From NCBI RefSeq assembly GCF_042466415.1, contig NZ_JAXHCH010000002.1, positions 1,302,001 through 1,366,000 on the forward strand: a stretch of 64,000 nt of DNA, in the 5' to 3' direction. Both the position numbers and the translations under genes were made by a program. The stretch is from Albirhodobacter sp042466415 (GTDB taxonomy: Bacteria; Pseudomonadota; Alphaproteobacteria; Rhodobacterales; Rhodobacteraceae). The stretch's first letter is position 1; each line of letters begins with the position of its first letter. Positions 18,631 to 27,785 of this stretch are shown piece by piece. The notes beneath the pieces were generated by a model. It saw only the letters and a list, made by a program, of their open reading frames with translations, did not search any database and was not told the origin of the DNA.

Positions 18631-19938
18631 TCACCGAAGGCGGGCCTTGCGGTTGTCTTGCGCCTGACGAAAGAGCTGCATGTAGCGCGGCGCGACAGCC
18701 GATAAGCTATAGTGCGCCCGCGCGAGACGACTCGCCGCCCTACTATACCGTGCGCGGCGCTCGGGATCGGCCTGCAAGGCGTGCACCGCTTCAATCCAGG
18801 CGTCATCATCATCCGGCAAAAGCTGGCCGTTGACGTCGTCCATGATCAGCTCGGCCGTATAGCCGCGATCTGGCGCAAGAACACAGCCCCCACGGCCCAG
18901 AATCTCGACCAAACCCCAATTCGCAACGCCGAATTTCAACGGATAAAGAAACAGATCTATCGCTTTGATACGTTTGACGAATTCATCATAGGGAAGCGGC
19001 CCGGGAAACTCGATCACGTCCGCCGCCGCAGGGTAGCAGCGCATCAGATGATCACAGAAATTAACGCTCTCGGTCCCGTATTTCCGCTGAACCCATTGCG
19101 CCTCAAATCCGTAAGTCGTGACACCCGCACCGCCCAGAGCGACGAATTTCGCATCTGTGCCCGACGTGACCAGACGGTCTACCAGCCGAACATAGGTTTC
19201 GAACCCTTTCGAACTCGACAAATCGCGCGCCGAGAACCCGATGGTGAAGGGCCGTTCCCTCGCGCTCCCAAGCGCCGCGTCATCCGCATCGGTTGGCGGC
19301 TCCGCCCCAGATCCACCGAGGCTCGCAGCCCCCTGCACACGCGAAATCCGCACGGGATCGGGGCCGAACTCGAATCCCTCAAGCTGTACTTCGATATTGC
19401 CCTGCAAGGCCTTGGGAAACATCTGTTTGGCGTGACGGCTCGGGCAAATCACCAGATCACTGCGCAGCGCCTGATGCAGGTTCAGCATCTCGGTGTTTTT
19501 ATCGCCCATCCGTTGGGCGAGATCGGGCGGATACTTCGGATCCCATCCGTGCGCCTGATAGCTCGGGAATTCGATGTAGCTCACGATGGCCGCGTCAATT
19601 TCGTCATAGAGGAAATGCGGCGCGCCCCAGAGCGAGTGGGCGACAATCACGTCAATCTTCTTGGTCTTCTGGAATTCCAGTAGCGACTTTAGCACCCCCC
19701 GCCCGATCCGCGCCGACCGCTCGACCTTGGCGGAATAATAATATCCCTGCGGCCCGATGATCTTTCCATCCGGCGTAAAGCTGAGCAGATGATCGGCGTG
19801 TTGCGGATTGTTCGCGCAATGCCCCGGCGTGGTCAGAAAGTAGCTCTCGGCCTGCCCCGTTTCGCGCAAATAGGCGCAGAGCCGCCCGAACTGACCGGGA
19901 TAGACAGCACCAACGAAAACGATGACGGGTTTGGCCAC
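18631..19938 (-). CDS. Glycosyltransferase, GT-B fold (family 4-like)
   Basis: This 435-residue protein has the two-domain layout of GT4-type transferases: an N-terminal Rossmann half (VIVFVGAVYPGQFGRLCAYL) and a C-terminal nucleotide-sugar half with GFSARDLSSSKGFETYVRL and a terminal motif FLYPLKFGVANWGLVEILGRGGCVLAPD, which holds the usual catalytic-region glutamate. The likely role is adding a sugar to an envelope or extracellular glycan; the acceptor is unknown. GTG 19938 (AAGGATT upstream) was chosen over the much longer open frame to 20091, whose first 50 residues are Cys/Pro-rich and unlike the family. No polysaccharide cluster surrounds it. Confidence 0.8.
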   Translation of the reverse strand: MAKPVIVFVGAVYPGQFGRLCAYLRETGQAESYFLTTPGHCANNPQHADHLLSFTPDGKIIGPQGYYYSAKVERSARIGRGVLKSLLEFQKTKKIDVIVAHSLWGAPHFLYDEIDAAIVSYIEFPSYQAHGWDPKYPPDLAQRMGDKNTEMLNLHQALRSDLVICPSRHAKQMFPKALQGNIEVQLEGFEFGPDPVRISRVQGAASLGGSGAEPPTDADDAALGSARERPFTIGFSARDLSSSKGFETYVRLVDRLVTSGTDAKFVALGGAGVTTYGFEAQWVQRKYGTESVNFCDHLMRCYPAAADVIEFPGPLPYDEFVKRIKAIDLFLYPLKFGVANWGLVEILGRGGCVLAPDRGYTAELIMDDVNGQLLPDDDDAWIEAVHALQADPERRARYSRAASRLARAHYSLSAVAPRYMQLFRQAQDNRKARLR

Positions 19939-20124
19939 GGGCAGGTAATCCTTATGGGGTGTGGTCCGCCAGCAAGGCGCGGCGGGTTGGCACGCAAACC
20001 ATAAATTTGCGCCGACAGCTTCGCAAGGGCGTGCAACTGGCTGCATCCGCCAGCCGTGACACAAGCGAGGGGCAAAATGCAAAAAGCGCACCCGAAAGTG
20101 CGCTAAGCGTTTGATCTTCTTAAA

Positions 20125-20201
<77 letters not shown>

Positions 20202-20328
20202 ACTAAGCGTGTCTCTAGAGTATTGTTTTGGGGAGGGAAAGACCCATTCGACAAGAAATCGACGAAGAATGAAATTATTTTTAGCGGCAGGCTTTTTTCG
20301 CCGTACGTGAGGCAAAAAATCGACCCGT

Positions 20329-20922
20329 TTACGCGCAAGGTGCGAGCGCTTTGTCTTGGGGAACATCGGGGTGACGCAAGACGTCGCCGGCTGTGAGGCC
20401 GAGCTTTGCAGCAAGTCCGCCTTGAATTTCCAAGACAAATTGCGCCTTCCCTTCGGAGGGCAAAGCGTCCTCGCGCAAAGGCTGCGCCGAGGCCACAATG
20501 TTGAGCAACTCCCCCGCGCCATCGAAGAACATAATATCTAAGGGGATAAGCGTGTTCTTCATCCAAAACGCGCGGGACGCCTCGGTTTCGTAGACAAACA
20601 GCATTCCCGCGCTTGACGAGATCGAGTCGCGGAACATTAACCCTTGCGCGCGTTCCGCCTCGTCATCGGCGATCTCGATACGAAACTGCGCGCGTTTGCG
20701 CCCGTCCGCCCCCAAAATCACCGCGGCGTCCAAATCGCAACGCGGGGCAGCGCGGGGCGACTCCTGAACAGGCACGCCGTTTGCCGATTGCGCGGCCACC
20801 GGACCGCCCAAAAGCAAAACGGCGAGCATGAGCCCGCCACCGACTAAAGAGGAAATCTGCGGCAGGCCAACGCTCCGGACCGAGCGCTGATCAACCGACC
20901 TCGATGGCGCTCGTCGCTCCAT
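20329..20922 (-). CDS. DUF192 family exported protein
   Basis: This 197-residue protein has a twin-basic N-terminus, a hydrophobic signal or anchor (about residues 25-45) and a DUF192 domain: FRIEIADDEAERAQGLMFRDS, then GMLFVYETEASRAFWMKNTLIPLDIMFF and a C-terminal AGDVLRHP segment. The family has no settled function and is usually envelope-located. ATG 20922 sits two bases after the stop of the cold-shock gene, so the two are probably co-transcribed and coupled. Confidence 0.88.
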   Translation of the reverse strand: MERRAPSRSVDQRSVRSVGLPQISSLVGGGLMLAVLLLGGPVAAQSANGVPVQESPRAAPRCDLDAAVILGADGRKRAQFRIEIADDEAERAQGLMFRDSISSSAGMLFVYETEASRAFWMKNTLIPLDIMFFDGAGELLNIVASAQPLREDALPSEGKAQFVLEIQGGLAAKLGLTAGDVLRHPDVPQDKALAPCA

Positions 20923-20924
20923 GG

Positions 20925-21458
20925 TCAGCGACCGCTGCGCAACGCAGCTTCCCACGACAACACCTGCGCCGCCATGCGCCCGCGCTTGCCCTCAATGATC
21001 CGCAAGCAAATTGCTTCGCCCGGGCCGAGATCCGCAAAACCGGAGCGACGTAAAACTTCGATATGGATAAACACGTCTTCGGGCCGGCCAAAGACATTCG
21101 CAAAGCCGAAGCCTTTCGCCTTATCAAACCATTTGACGCGCGAAGGCTCGAGAGGGAGCGCATTGATCTCGGCCATATCGGCCTCGCTCAAATCCTCAAT
21201 CGGCGCGCCTTCCTCACCTTCTGGAGGCGTGATGGTGAGAACCTCAACCGCCTGAGCGCCGCGCGGCGTGCTTTGGATCACGACATCGATCAACGCGTTA
21301 TCCGCGATGGACCCCTGCCCGAAATTGCGCAAGACATTTGCATGCAGCAAAATATCAGGACCGCCCTCATCATCCAAGATGAAGCCAAATCCCTTGGTAG
21401 GATCGAACCATTTGACACGGCCACTCGCCTGTCTGAGGTCGGATTGCTCTCCGCTCAT
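20925..21458 (-). CDS. Cold-shock protein with two CSD domains
   Basis: This 177-residue protein contains two cold-shock domains, with RNP1-type motifs at residues 14-26 (RVKWFDPTKGFGF) and 107-119 (RVKWFDKAKGFGF), joined by an acidic linker (about 78-103). Single-stranded nucleic-acid binding is expected. The duplicated form is common in alphaproteobacteria, whereas E. coli CspA has one domain. It starts at ATG 21458 after GGGAAGA and precedes the DUF192 gene by two bases. Confidence 0.95.
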   Translation of the reverse strand: MSGEQSDLRQASGRVKWFDPTKGFGFILDDEGGPDILLHANVLRNFGQGSIADNALIDVVIQSTPRGAQAVEVLTITPPEGEEGAPIEDLSEADMAEINALPLEPSRVKWFDKAKGFGFANVFGRPEDVFIHIEVLRRSGFADLGPGEAICLRIIEGKRGRMAAQVLSWEAALRSGR

Positions 21459-21590
21459 TCTTCCCGTCCTGTTCTTCCCCAGCCAGACTCGCTTCTCATA
21501 GAGCTACGTGAGGGTGCAAGCGCAAAAGTAAGGTATTCCATACTGCCACCCTGTCCTTTTGGGTAGGTGATTTGCAAGACTTTTTTAAAA

Positions 21591-22220
21591 TCATGGATTT
21601 AGCCGCGTTACGTCCCAGTCGGATTCTAGGCTATACCTTCTCCAAACAAAGCGATCATGCAACCGGAAAGCCCCATCCGCCCAGAATTCTATCTCTAAAG
21701 GCTGTATCCTCACACCGCCCCAAAACGGTGGCCGCTTGGGATTTGCGCCTTTTTGCGCTGTGATTTTTGCCACTTCGGCAATCAAATGCGTGCGCGACGT
21801 CAAAGGCTGTGACTGGTCAGACGCCCATGCGCCTAGACGGCTCTTGATCGAGCGCGACATGTAATAGGCATCTGCTTGCGGCCCCTCCTCACGCGAGGTG
21901 ACCCCGCGCACGCGAATCTGACGGCGCAGTGATTTCCAATGCATAACGAAAGCGGCCTTACCCGCCCCTTCGGCCTCGCGCGCCTTGGGTGAGCCGTAAT
22001 TTGTATAGAAAACGAAACCGCCAAAGGGGTTGTTTTCAGCCGGTTGCGGTTCGATCTCTTTGAGCAAAACCATCCGCGCATTGGGCATCCCGTCCGAGTC
22101 TACCGTCGACAGCGCGATCGCATTGGGATCGTTGATCTCGGTTGCCTCAGCCTCTTTCAGCCAGCGCTGCGCGATTTCAAAAGGGTCCGCCCCCACAAAA
22201 ATTCCGTCCCGGTCACTCAT
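21591..22220 (-). CDS. pdxH: Pyridoxamine/pyridoxine 5'-phosphate oxidase
   Basis: This 209-residue FMN enzyme makes pyridoxal 5'-phosphate. Motifs are PNARMVLLKEI, GFVFYTNYGSPKAREAE, HWKSLRRQIRVRG and a C-terminal RRYSLESDWDVTRLNP that closes the family. Three in-frame ATGs are clustered; the one at 22220 has GGAAGG at nine bases and gives the usual length, while 22226 and 22229 would leave no room for the ribosome site. It is divergent from fabI across 168 bases. Confidence 0.95.
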   Translation of the reverse strand: MSDRDGIFVGADPFEIAQRWLKEAEATEINDPNAIALSTVDSDGMPNARMVLLKEIEPQPAENNPFGGFVFYTNYGSPKAREAEGAGKAAFVMHWKSLRRQIRVRGVTSREEGPQADAYYMSRSIKSRLGAWASDQSQPLTSRTHLIAEVAKITAQKGANPKRPPFWGGVRIQPLEIEFWADGAFRLHDRFVWRRYSLESDWDVTRLNP

Positions 22221-22388
22221 ACTCATCATCCTTCCGAAGCAGTCTCCCTGCCTCATGGTCACGTGCGTCCGCCCCGCAAAAGCGCACCAAGAGACTGCGC
22301 GTTTCGCTCCGCTTCCATCGCTCGCTATTGTCACGCCCTCGGCATTCGCCTAATGCTTTCCTCTACAAAGAAAGCGTGAGGGGCAGAC

Positions 22389-23225
22389 ATGTCAAGCCAA
22401 GCAAACGTAAGCAATCTGATGGCCGGCAAACGCGGGCTGATCATGGGGCTCGCAAATGACAAATCCATCGCATGGGGCATTGCGAAAGCTTGCGCTGATG
22501 CGGGGGCTGAAATGGCGTTCTCCTATCAGGGCGAAGCGTTGAAAAAGCGCGTTGAGCCGCTTGCCGCCTCCATCGGCTCCGATCTCATGGTCGAATGCGA
22601 CGTCACCAACGACGCCTCCATGGACGCGCTGTTCAAAGCACTTGAGGACAAATGGGGCACGATCGATTTCGTCGTTCACGCAATTGGCTTCTCCGACAAG
22701 GCAGAGCTGCGCGGACGCTACGTTGATACCTCCTCGGCAAACTTCCAGATGACGATGGATATCTCCGTCTATTCCTTTACCGCCGTTTGCGCGCGCGCGG
22801 CGAAGCTGATGCCGAACGGCGGCTCGCTGCTCACCCTCACCTATTACGGTGCCGAACAAGTCATGCCGCATTACAATGTGATGGGCGTCGCCAAAGCGGC
22901 ATTGGAGGCTTCTGTAAAATATATCGCGGAAGATCTCGGCAAAGACGGGATCCGCTGCAACGCGATCTCCGCAGGCCCAATCAAAACCCTGGCCGCGTCG
23001 GGGATTGGCGATTTCCGTTACATCATGAAATGGAACGAGCTCAATTCGCCATTGCGCCGCAATGTCACCCAAGAAGAAGTCGGGAAAGCCGCCCTGTACC
23101 TTCTGTCCGATCTGGGCTCGGGCACGACGGGCGAGAACCTTCATGTGGACGCCGGCTATCACGTCGTCGGCATGAAAGCTGTTGATGCGCCCGATATCGA
23201 CGTTGTGACGGGCCGCAAAGACTAA
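22389..23225 (+). CDS. fabI: Enoyl-[acyl-carrier-protein] reductase (NADH)
   Basis: This 278-residue SDR-type enzyme performs the last step of each fatty-acid elongation cycle. The FabI-specific glycine pattern GLANDKSIAWGIAKA (20-34) and the active-site set Tyr152, Tyr162 and Lys169 (YNVMGVAK) are present. AISAGPIKTLAASGI is the substrate-loop region. The ATG follows GAGGGGC. It is the first gene of an apparent run with the LysE-type exporter 19 bases downstream. Confidence 0.97.
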   Translation: MSSQANVSNLMAGKRGLIMGLANDKSIAWGIAKACADAGAEMAFSYQGEALKKRVEPLAASIGSDLMVECDVTNDASMDALFKALEDKWGTIDFVVHAIGFSDKAELRGRYVDTSSANFQMTMDISVYSFTAVCARAAKLMPNGGSLLTLTYYGAEQVMPHYNVMGVAKAALEASVKYIAEDLGKDGIRCNAISAGPIKTLAASGIGDFRYIMKWNELNSPLRRNVTQEEVGKAALYLLSDLGSGTTGENLHVDAGYHVVGMKAVDAPDIDVVTGRKD

Positions 23226-23244
23226 TCCTATCAGGAGTAAGAGC

Positions 23245-23865
23245 ATGACGCTCGCCGCCTTCATTGCGATCTATTTCGTCCATTTGGCGGCGGCGATCTC
23301 GCCCGGCCCTGCTGTGCTTCTGGCGGCGCGCACCTCGCTGCGCGAAGGGATGGCGCGGGGGGTTTACCTGTCGATCGGGATCGGCCTAGGCGCTTGCATC
23401 TGGGCTTTGGCGGCGCTGTTCGGCCTTGCGGTTGTGTTTCAGATCGCACCGATCTTGCTCACCGTATTGAAGGTCGTCGGCGCGCTATATCTGGGTTATC
23501 TCGCGTATAAAATGTGGCGCCACGCCGCCGAGCCACTGGAAATGACCCTGAAAGAGACCGGCAAAGCGCCGCGATCAAACTTCGGAATGGTCATGCTGGG
23601 GATCACAACACAGCTCGCCAATCCCAAGCCGGCCGTATTTTTCGGTGCGATTTTCGTCGGTTTTGTGCCGCCGCACCCGCCGATTTGGGCCGTCGCCGTG
23701 ATCCTCGCGATCATCTTCGTCAATGACGCCGGTTGGAACGTCATTGTCAGCCGCATCTTCTCGCTCGAACGCACCCGTAAGGGGTATTTGAGCCTGAAAA
23801 CTATTATTGACCGGACCTTCGGGGGCCTCCTCGCCCTTCTCGGTCTGAAAATCGCACTCACCTGA
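23245..23865 (+). CDS. LysE/RhtB family amino-acid exporter
   Basis: This 206-residue inner-membrane protein has about six transmembrane segments. It carries the LysE-family N-terminal pattern AAISPGPAVLLAARTSLREGMARG and the mid-protein LGITTQLANPKPAVFFGAIF. Such proteins export amino acids or related small molecules; the substrate is not readable. AGGAG lies seven bases before the ATG. It is tightly spaced with fabI (19 bases) and gpt (10 bases). Confidence 0.92.
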   Translation: MTLAAFIAIYFVHLAAAISPGPAVLLAARTSLREGMARGVYLSIGIGLGACIWALAALFGLAVVFQIAPILLTVLKVVGALYLGYLAYKMWRHAAEPLEMTLKETGKAPRSNFGMVMLGITTQLANPKPAVFFGAIFVGFVPPHPPIWAVAVILAIIFVNDAGWNVIVSRIFSLERTRKGYLSLKTIIDRTFGGLLALLGLKIALT

Positions 23866-23875
23866 GGACAACACA

Positions 23876-24385
23876 ATGACCACCGATGACCGCTTGCCCC
23901 ACGAAAAAGGCTTTCATGTAAGCTGGGATCAGCTTCACCGCGACGCCCGCGCCCTCGCGTGGCGTCTGGACGGAAAAGGTCCGGATGACGGCGCTTGGAA
24001 AGCTGTCGTAGGGATCACGCGCGGCGGGTTAGTGCCCGCGATGATCGTGGCGCGCGAGCTTGATGTGCGTGTTGTGGATACGATTTCCGTCCAGAGCTAC
24101 TCGCACCAAGCGCAACGCGAAGCGCGCGTCACCAAATCCCCTCAGGCTGATTTGATGGGCGATGGCACCGGTATCTTGATCGTTGATGATCTGGTCGATA
24201 CCGGAAAGACACTAGAACTCGTGCGGCAACTCTACCCCAACGCGCATTTCGCGACAGTTTATGCGAAACCGAAGGGCAATCCGCTCGTGGACACCTATGT
24301 TACAGAAGTCAGTCAAGATACTTGGATCTTCTTCCCGTGGGATATGGCGCTGCAATATGTCCAACCTTTCCGCGGCAAGGATTAA
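23876..24385 (+). CDS. gpt: Xanthine phosphoribosyltransferase (Gpt-like)
   Basis: This 169-residue purine-salvage enzyme transfers phosphoribose from PRPP to xanthine or guanine. The PRPP-binding motif VDDLVDTGKT is at 103-112, and GITRGGLVPAMIVARELDV forms the N-terminal phosphate loop. Length and the C-terminal PWD motif (FFPWDMALQYVQP) match the Gpt type. It ends the fabI run and is followed by a bidirectional terminator shared with lexA. Confidence 0.92.
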   Translation: MTTDDRLPHEKGFHVSWDQLHRDARALAWRLDGKGPDDGAWKAVVGITRGGLVPAMIVARELDVRVVDTISVQSYSHQAQREARVTKSPQADLMGDGTGILIVDDLVDTGKTLELVRQLYPNAHFATVYAKPKGNPLVDTYVTEVSQDTWIFFPWDMALQYVQPFRGKD

Positions 24386-24431
24386 TCCAGTCGCGGCGTC
24401 AGGCTTACGGCCTATCGTTTCTCATTCACAT

Positions 24432-24464
24432 AAAAACGGCGCGCCACTCGGCGCGCCGTTTTTT
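24432..24464. terminator. Bidirectional intrinsic terminator between gpt and lexA
   Basis: A perfect 14-bp stem (24432-24445 with 2450-24463) has a 4-base loop and A/T runs on both sides. It can terminate both the rightward gpt transcript and the leftward lexA transcript. Confidence 0.93.
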
Positions 24465-24480
24465 AATATTCTTCGAGATA

Positions 24481-25233
24481 TCAATAGCTTCTGATGAGAC
24501 CAACCAGTTTGCCCTGCACCTTCACTTGGTCATCGCGCAGCATCCGCGTCTCATAGGCAGAGTTCGCGGCCTCGAGCGCGATCATATTGCCACGGCGATA
24601 AAAGCGCTTCAGCGTGGCCTCGTGATCCTCAACCAGTGCAACAACGATCTCGCCATTGGTGGCAGTACTCGTCTCGCGGATCACAACGATATCGCCATCA
24701 TTGATGCCGGCCTCGATCATGGAATCGCCTTTGACCTCCAGCGCGTAATGCTCGCCCCTCCCCGAGAGCATCGAGCCCGGAACAGCCACATGATGCGACA
24801 CTTCCGAGATCGCCTCGATCGGCACACCTGCTGCGATGCGGCCCATCACGGGCAATTCGCGCGCATAGACCGTCTCAATCGGCAAGGCGGCGGGCGGCGT
24901 TTCGGGGCGATCGCCTTCGATCACGCGCGGCGCGAAGCCCGACGTCCCCGACTTGGCCGCAGGCGCGGCAAGCGCCTCACTCTCTTGCGCCGCCTTCTCG
25001 CGCGCGGCGCGTTCCATCGATTCAGGAAGCTTGATGATTTCCAACGCGCGCGCGCGATGTGCGAGGCGGCGAATGAACCCGCGTTCTTCCAGCGCCGTAA
25101 TCAGGCGGTGGATGCCCGATTTCGACCGTAAATCCAAAGCATCTTTCATCTCGTCAAATGACGGAGGAACACCATCACGCTGCGTGCGTTTTTGGATGAA
25201 TTCGAGCAATTCCAACTGTTTACGCGTCAGCAT
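24481..25233 (-). CDS. lexA: SOS repressor LexA
   Basis: This 250-residue repressor has an N-terminal winged helix (residues 1-70), a linker and a C-terminal self-cleaving peptidase. The cleavage bond is Ala135-Gly136 (RIAAGVP), with catalytic Ser171 (GDSM) and Lys209 (TLKRFY). The linker is longer than in E. coli LexA, as usual for alphaproteobacteria. ATG 25233 begins MLTRKQLELLEF, the family start; the extension to 25281 would run into the operator. It is autoregulated through the SOS box just upstream. Confidence 0.98.
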   Translation of the reverse strand: MLTRKQLELLEFIQKRTQRDGVPPSFDEMKDALDLRSKSGIHRLITALEERGFIRRLAHRARALEIIKLPESMERAAREKAAQESEALAAPAAKSGTSGFAPRVIEGDRPETPPAALPIETVYARELPVMGRIAAGVPIEAISEVSHHVAVPGSMLSGRGEHYALEVKGDSMIEAGINDGDIVVIRETSTATNGEIVVALVEDHEATLKRFYRRGNMIALEAANSAYETRMLRDDQVKVQGKLVGLIRSY

Positions 25234-25275
25234 AGTCTGATCTCCGGCGATGAATCGACTGAACATAGTCGAGAT

Positions 25276-25301
25276 GTTCACTCTCGGTTCTACCCGCGTT
25301 C
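25276..25301. promoter_or_regulatory. Three-half-site LexA operator (SOS box)
   Basis: GTTC occurs at 25276, 25287 and 25298, each separated by exactly seven bases, so two overlapping GTTC-N7-GTTC alphaproteobacterial SOS boxes share the middle half-site. The array lies 43-68 bases upstream of the lexA start, as expected for autoregulation. Confidence 0.85.
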
Positions 25302-25354
25302 CCGCTTTGTGTCAATCGTACAGTTTAGACCATCAGCGCACGGCAAAGCCCCGT

Positions 25355-26524
25355 TTACAGCGGAAGATAGTGCAAGGTCTCCCCCGCCTCACGGGCGACA
25401 TCATCCTTTTCGCGGATCAATAGCGCGTTGGCCTCCGTCATGATCCCCAGCAGCGCCGAATCCTGATTGCGGTAGGGGCGGATGACACCCGCCGAGACTT
25501 GCGCGCGCATATAATGGGTGCGCGGGCCCGTCGGGCCGACGTCCTCGCCCAGGGTCGCGGTCATCGGCACGGGCGACAGATCAACCCCCAGCATGACCCC
25601 CAAAAGCGGCTTGAGAAATAACTCCGCACACACCAGCGCCGAAACGGGATTCCCCGGCAAGCCCAGCATCGGCACGCCGTCAATCTGCCCCGCCATCAGT
25701 GGCTTTCCCGGGCGCATCGCGATTTTCCAAAACGCGCGCTCCAACCCGAGATCTGCCGCGACCTTTCCGACAAGATCGTGATCCCCCACCGAAGCCCCGC
25801 CCGACGTGACGATCAGATCCGCTGTCTTCGCAAGGTCGAAGACCAATCGCAGGCTCGCCTCGCTATCGCGCGCGATCGGCAATATGCGCGCCTCGGCACC
25901 GTTCGCCTCGATCATTGCGGCAAGTGCATAGGAATTGGAACAGATGATCTGCCCTTCGGCGGGGGTCTCGCCGGGCATGACCAGCTCGTCGCCCGTTGCG
26001 ATGACCGCCACGACAGGGCGTCGCGCAACCTCCACCTGCGCCACATTCATCGCAGCCAAGAGGCCGATGTCACGCGGCGTCAAAACGCGCGGCGCGCGCA
26101 ATGTATCGCCCTGACGGAAATCCTGGCCCTCAGGGCGGATATTATCGTTGGCGGAAAGCTGCTGCGCGAGCGTAATCGTTTCGCCCGCGCGCGTGACGGT
26201 CTCTTGCAATACAACCACCCCGCCGGATGTCGGAACGGGCGCGCCGGTGAAAATCCGGATACAGGCCCCCGCAGGCACGTCGCCGCTAAACGGATGCCCC
26301 GCGCCGGCCTCGCCGATAACATCAAGCCGCGCGCCCGGTTGATGATCAGACGCGGCGAGCCAATACCCATCCATCGCGGAGGCCGCAAAGGGGGGCTGTG
26401 TCAAACGAGCGATTGCATCTGTGACCATCACCCGTCCGCGCGCGTGCCGCAAAGGCACAAGCTCCCCCGCGAGGGGCTTTGCCAGCGCCAGAACCCGCGC
26501 GCGCGCCTCCTCAACCGAAATCAC
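25355..26524 (-). CDS. moeA: Molybdopterin molybdenumtransferase MoeA
   Basis: This 389-residue enzyme inserts molybdate into adenylylated molybdopterin. Domain order is typical: N-terminal domain I/II with FAASAMDGYWLAA, central MoCF-like domain with VIATGDELV and TSGGASVGDHDLV, then KIAMRPGKPLMAGQ and GLPGNPVSALV, and a C-terminal beta domain. It starts with GTG, overlapping the moaC stop as GTGA. It probably ends the trpG-D-C-moaC-moeA run. Confidence 0.96.
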   Translation of the reverse strand: MISVEEARARVLALAKPLAGELVPLRHARGRVMVTDAIARLTQPPFAASAMDGYWLAASDHQPGARLDVIGEAGAGHPFSGDVPAGACIRIFTGAPVPTSGGVVVLQETVTRAGETITLAQQLSANDNIRPEGQDFRQGDTLRAPRVLTPRDIGLLAAMNVAQVEVARRPVVAVIATGDELVMPGETPAEGQIICSNSYALAAMIEANGAEARILPIARDSEASLRLVFDLAKTADLIVTSGGASVGDHDLVGKVAADLGLERAFWKIAMRPGKPLMAGQIDGVPMLGLPGNPVSALVCAELFLKPLLGVMLGVDLSPVPMTATLGEDVGPTGPRTHYMRAQVSAGVIRPYRNQDSALLGIMTEANALLIREKDDVAREAGETLHYLPL

Positions 26525-26997
26525 GGATTCGCCTCGTAACGCCCTGATTTTCCGCCATCTTTCAGCATGACGCGGAGCCCCTCAAGGCGCATATCCTTAT
26601 CAACCGCCTTGAGCATATCATACACCGTCAGCCCCGCGACCGAGACCGCCGTTAGCGCCTCCATCTCCACTCCCGTCTGCCCCGACGTTTTCACGGTGGC
26701 GGTGATCCGCACCCCCGGCAAATCAACGTCAGGCGTGAGATCCAAAGACACTTTGGTAATCGGCAGCGGATGGCACAGCGGGATCAGATCGGCGCATTTC
26801 TTTGCCCCCATGATCCCCGCAATCCGCGCAATCCCCAGCACATCGCCCTTTTTGGAGGTGCCCGCCATCACATGCGCCAAGGTCTCGGCCGCCATGACGA
26901 CAGTGCCCTGCGCGACAGCGATACGGTCACTCACAGGCTTGCCAGACACATCCACCATATGCGCTTGCCCGCCCTCATCGAAATGCGACAGGCTCAT
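26521..26997 (-). CDS. moaC: Cyclic pyranopterin monophosphate synthase MoaC
   Basis: This 158-residue enzyme makes cPMP in molybdenum cofactor synthesis together with MoaA, which is not in the window. Family motifs are AHMVDVSGKPV near the start, KKCADLIPLCHPL in the middle and TGVEMEALTAVSVAGLTVYDM, which holds the catalytic helix. ATG 26997 overlaps the trpC stop as ATGA, fixing the start; the open frame beyond it lies inside trpC. Confidence 0.97.
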   Translation of the reverse strand: MSLSHFDEGGQAHMVDVSGKPVSDRIAVAQGTVVMAAETLAHVMAGTSKKGDVLGIARIAGIMGAKKCADLIPLCHPLPITKVSLDLTPDVDLPGVRITATVKTSGQTGVEMEALTAVSVAGLTVYDMLKAVDKDMRLEGLRVMLKDGGKSGRYEANP

Positions 26998-27785
26998 AGG
27001 GACAGCAGCGCCTTCGTCGCGCCCGCCACATCGTCTTGCCGCATCAGGCTTTCGCCGATCAAGAACCGCTTCGCGCCAACATCGGCCATCTCTTTGAGGT
27101 CGGTCGGCGTGAAGATCCCGCTTTCGCAAACAAGATCGCGCTTCTCGGCCAAAATCACGGGCGCGAGGGCGCGCGTCACATCAAGCGTCACCTCGAAGGT
27201 CTTGAGGTTGCGATTATTCACCCCCATCAACGGCGATTTGGTCACTTTCAGCGCGCGGTCCAACTCCTCCGCATCATGCACTTCGATGAGAACATCCATC
27301 CCCCAACCGAAGGCCGCATCCTCCAGTTCGGCGGCAAGGCTATCGTCAACCGAAGCCATGATAATCAAGATGCAATCGGCCCCCCATGCGCGCGCCTGGG
27401 CGACCTGATAGGTGTCGTATAGGAAATCCTTGCGCAATGCGGGCAGGCTACACGCCGAACGCGCCTCCCGCAAAAACTCGGGCGCCCCTTGAAAGCTTGG
27501 CCCGTCGGTCAGAACCGAAAGACACGCCGCGCCGCCCTGCTCATAGGCCTGTGCCAACTCGGCAGGCCGGAAATCAGGGCGGATCAAACCCTTGGAGGGC
27601 GACGCTTTCTTGATTTCCGCGATCAACCCATAGCCAGAGGCGACCTTCGCGCTCAACGCATCGGCAAAGCCGCGCGGCGCAGAGGCGGCTTTGGCCTCTG
27701 CCTCGACATCGGCCAAAGACCGTGATGCCTTTTGCGCGATAATTTCGTCGAGCTTGTAGGCCTTGATCTTATCGAGAATGTTCAT
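26994..27785 (-). CDS. trpC: Indole-3-glycerol phosphate synthase
   Basis: This 263-residue TIM-barrel enzyme is the fourth step of tryptophan synthesis. It shows IAEIKKASPSKGLIR (catalytic Lys, beta strand 1), LRKDFLYDTYQV, VNNRNLKTFEV and the phosphate-binding end segment FLIGESLMRQDD. Its ATG overlaps the trpD stop (ATGA), and its stop overlaps the moaC start, so trpD, trpC and moaC are coupled. Confidence 0.97.
   Translation of the reverse strand: MNILDKIKAYKLDEIIAQKASRSLADVEAEAKAASAPRGFADALSAKVASGYGLIAEIKKASPSKGLIRPDFRPAELAQAYEQGGAACLSVLTDGPSFQGAPEFLREARSACSLPALRKDFLYDTYQVAQARAWGADCILIIMASVDDSLAAELEDAAFGWGMDVLIEVHDAEELDRALKVTKSPLMGVNNRNLKTFEVTLDVTRALAPVILAEKRDLVCESGIFTPTDLKEMADVGAKRFLIGESLMRQDDVAGATKALLSL

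Noticed and set aside
22392..23264. 290-codon open frame antisense to fabI with a hydrophobic start
   Set aside because: The seeming signal peptide is the complement of the lysE start region; fabI coding is unmistakable.
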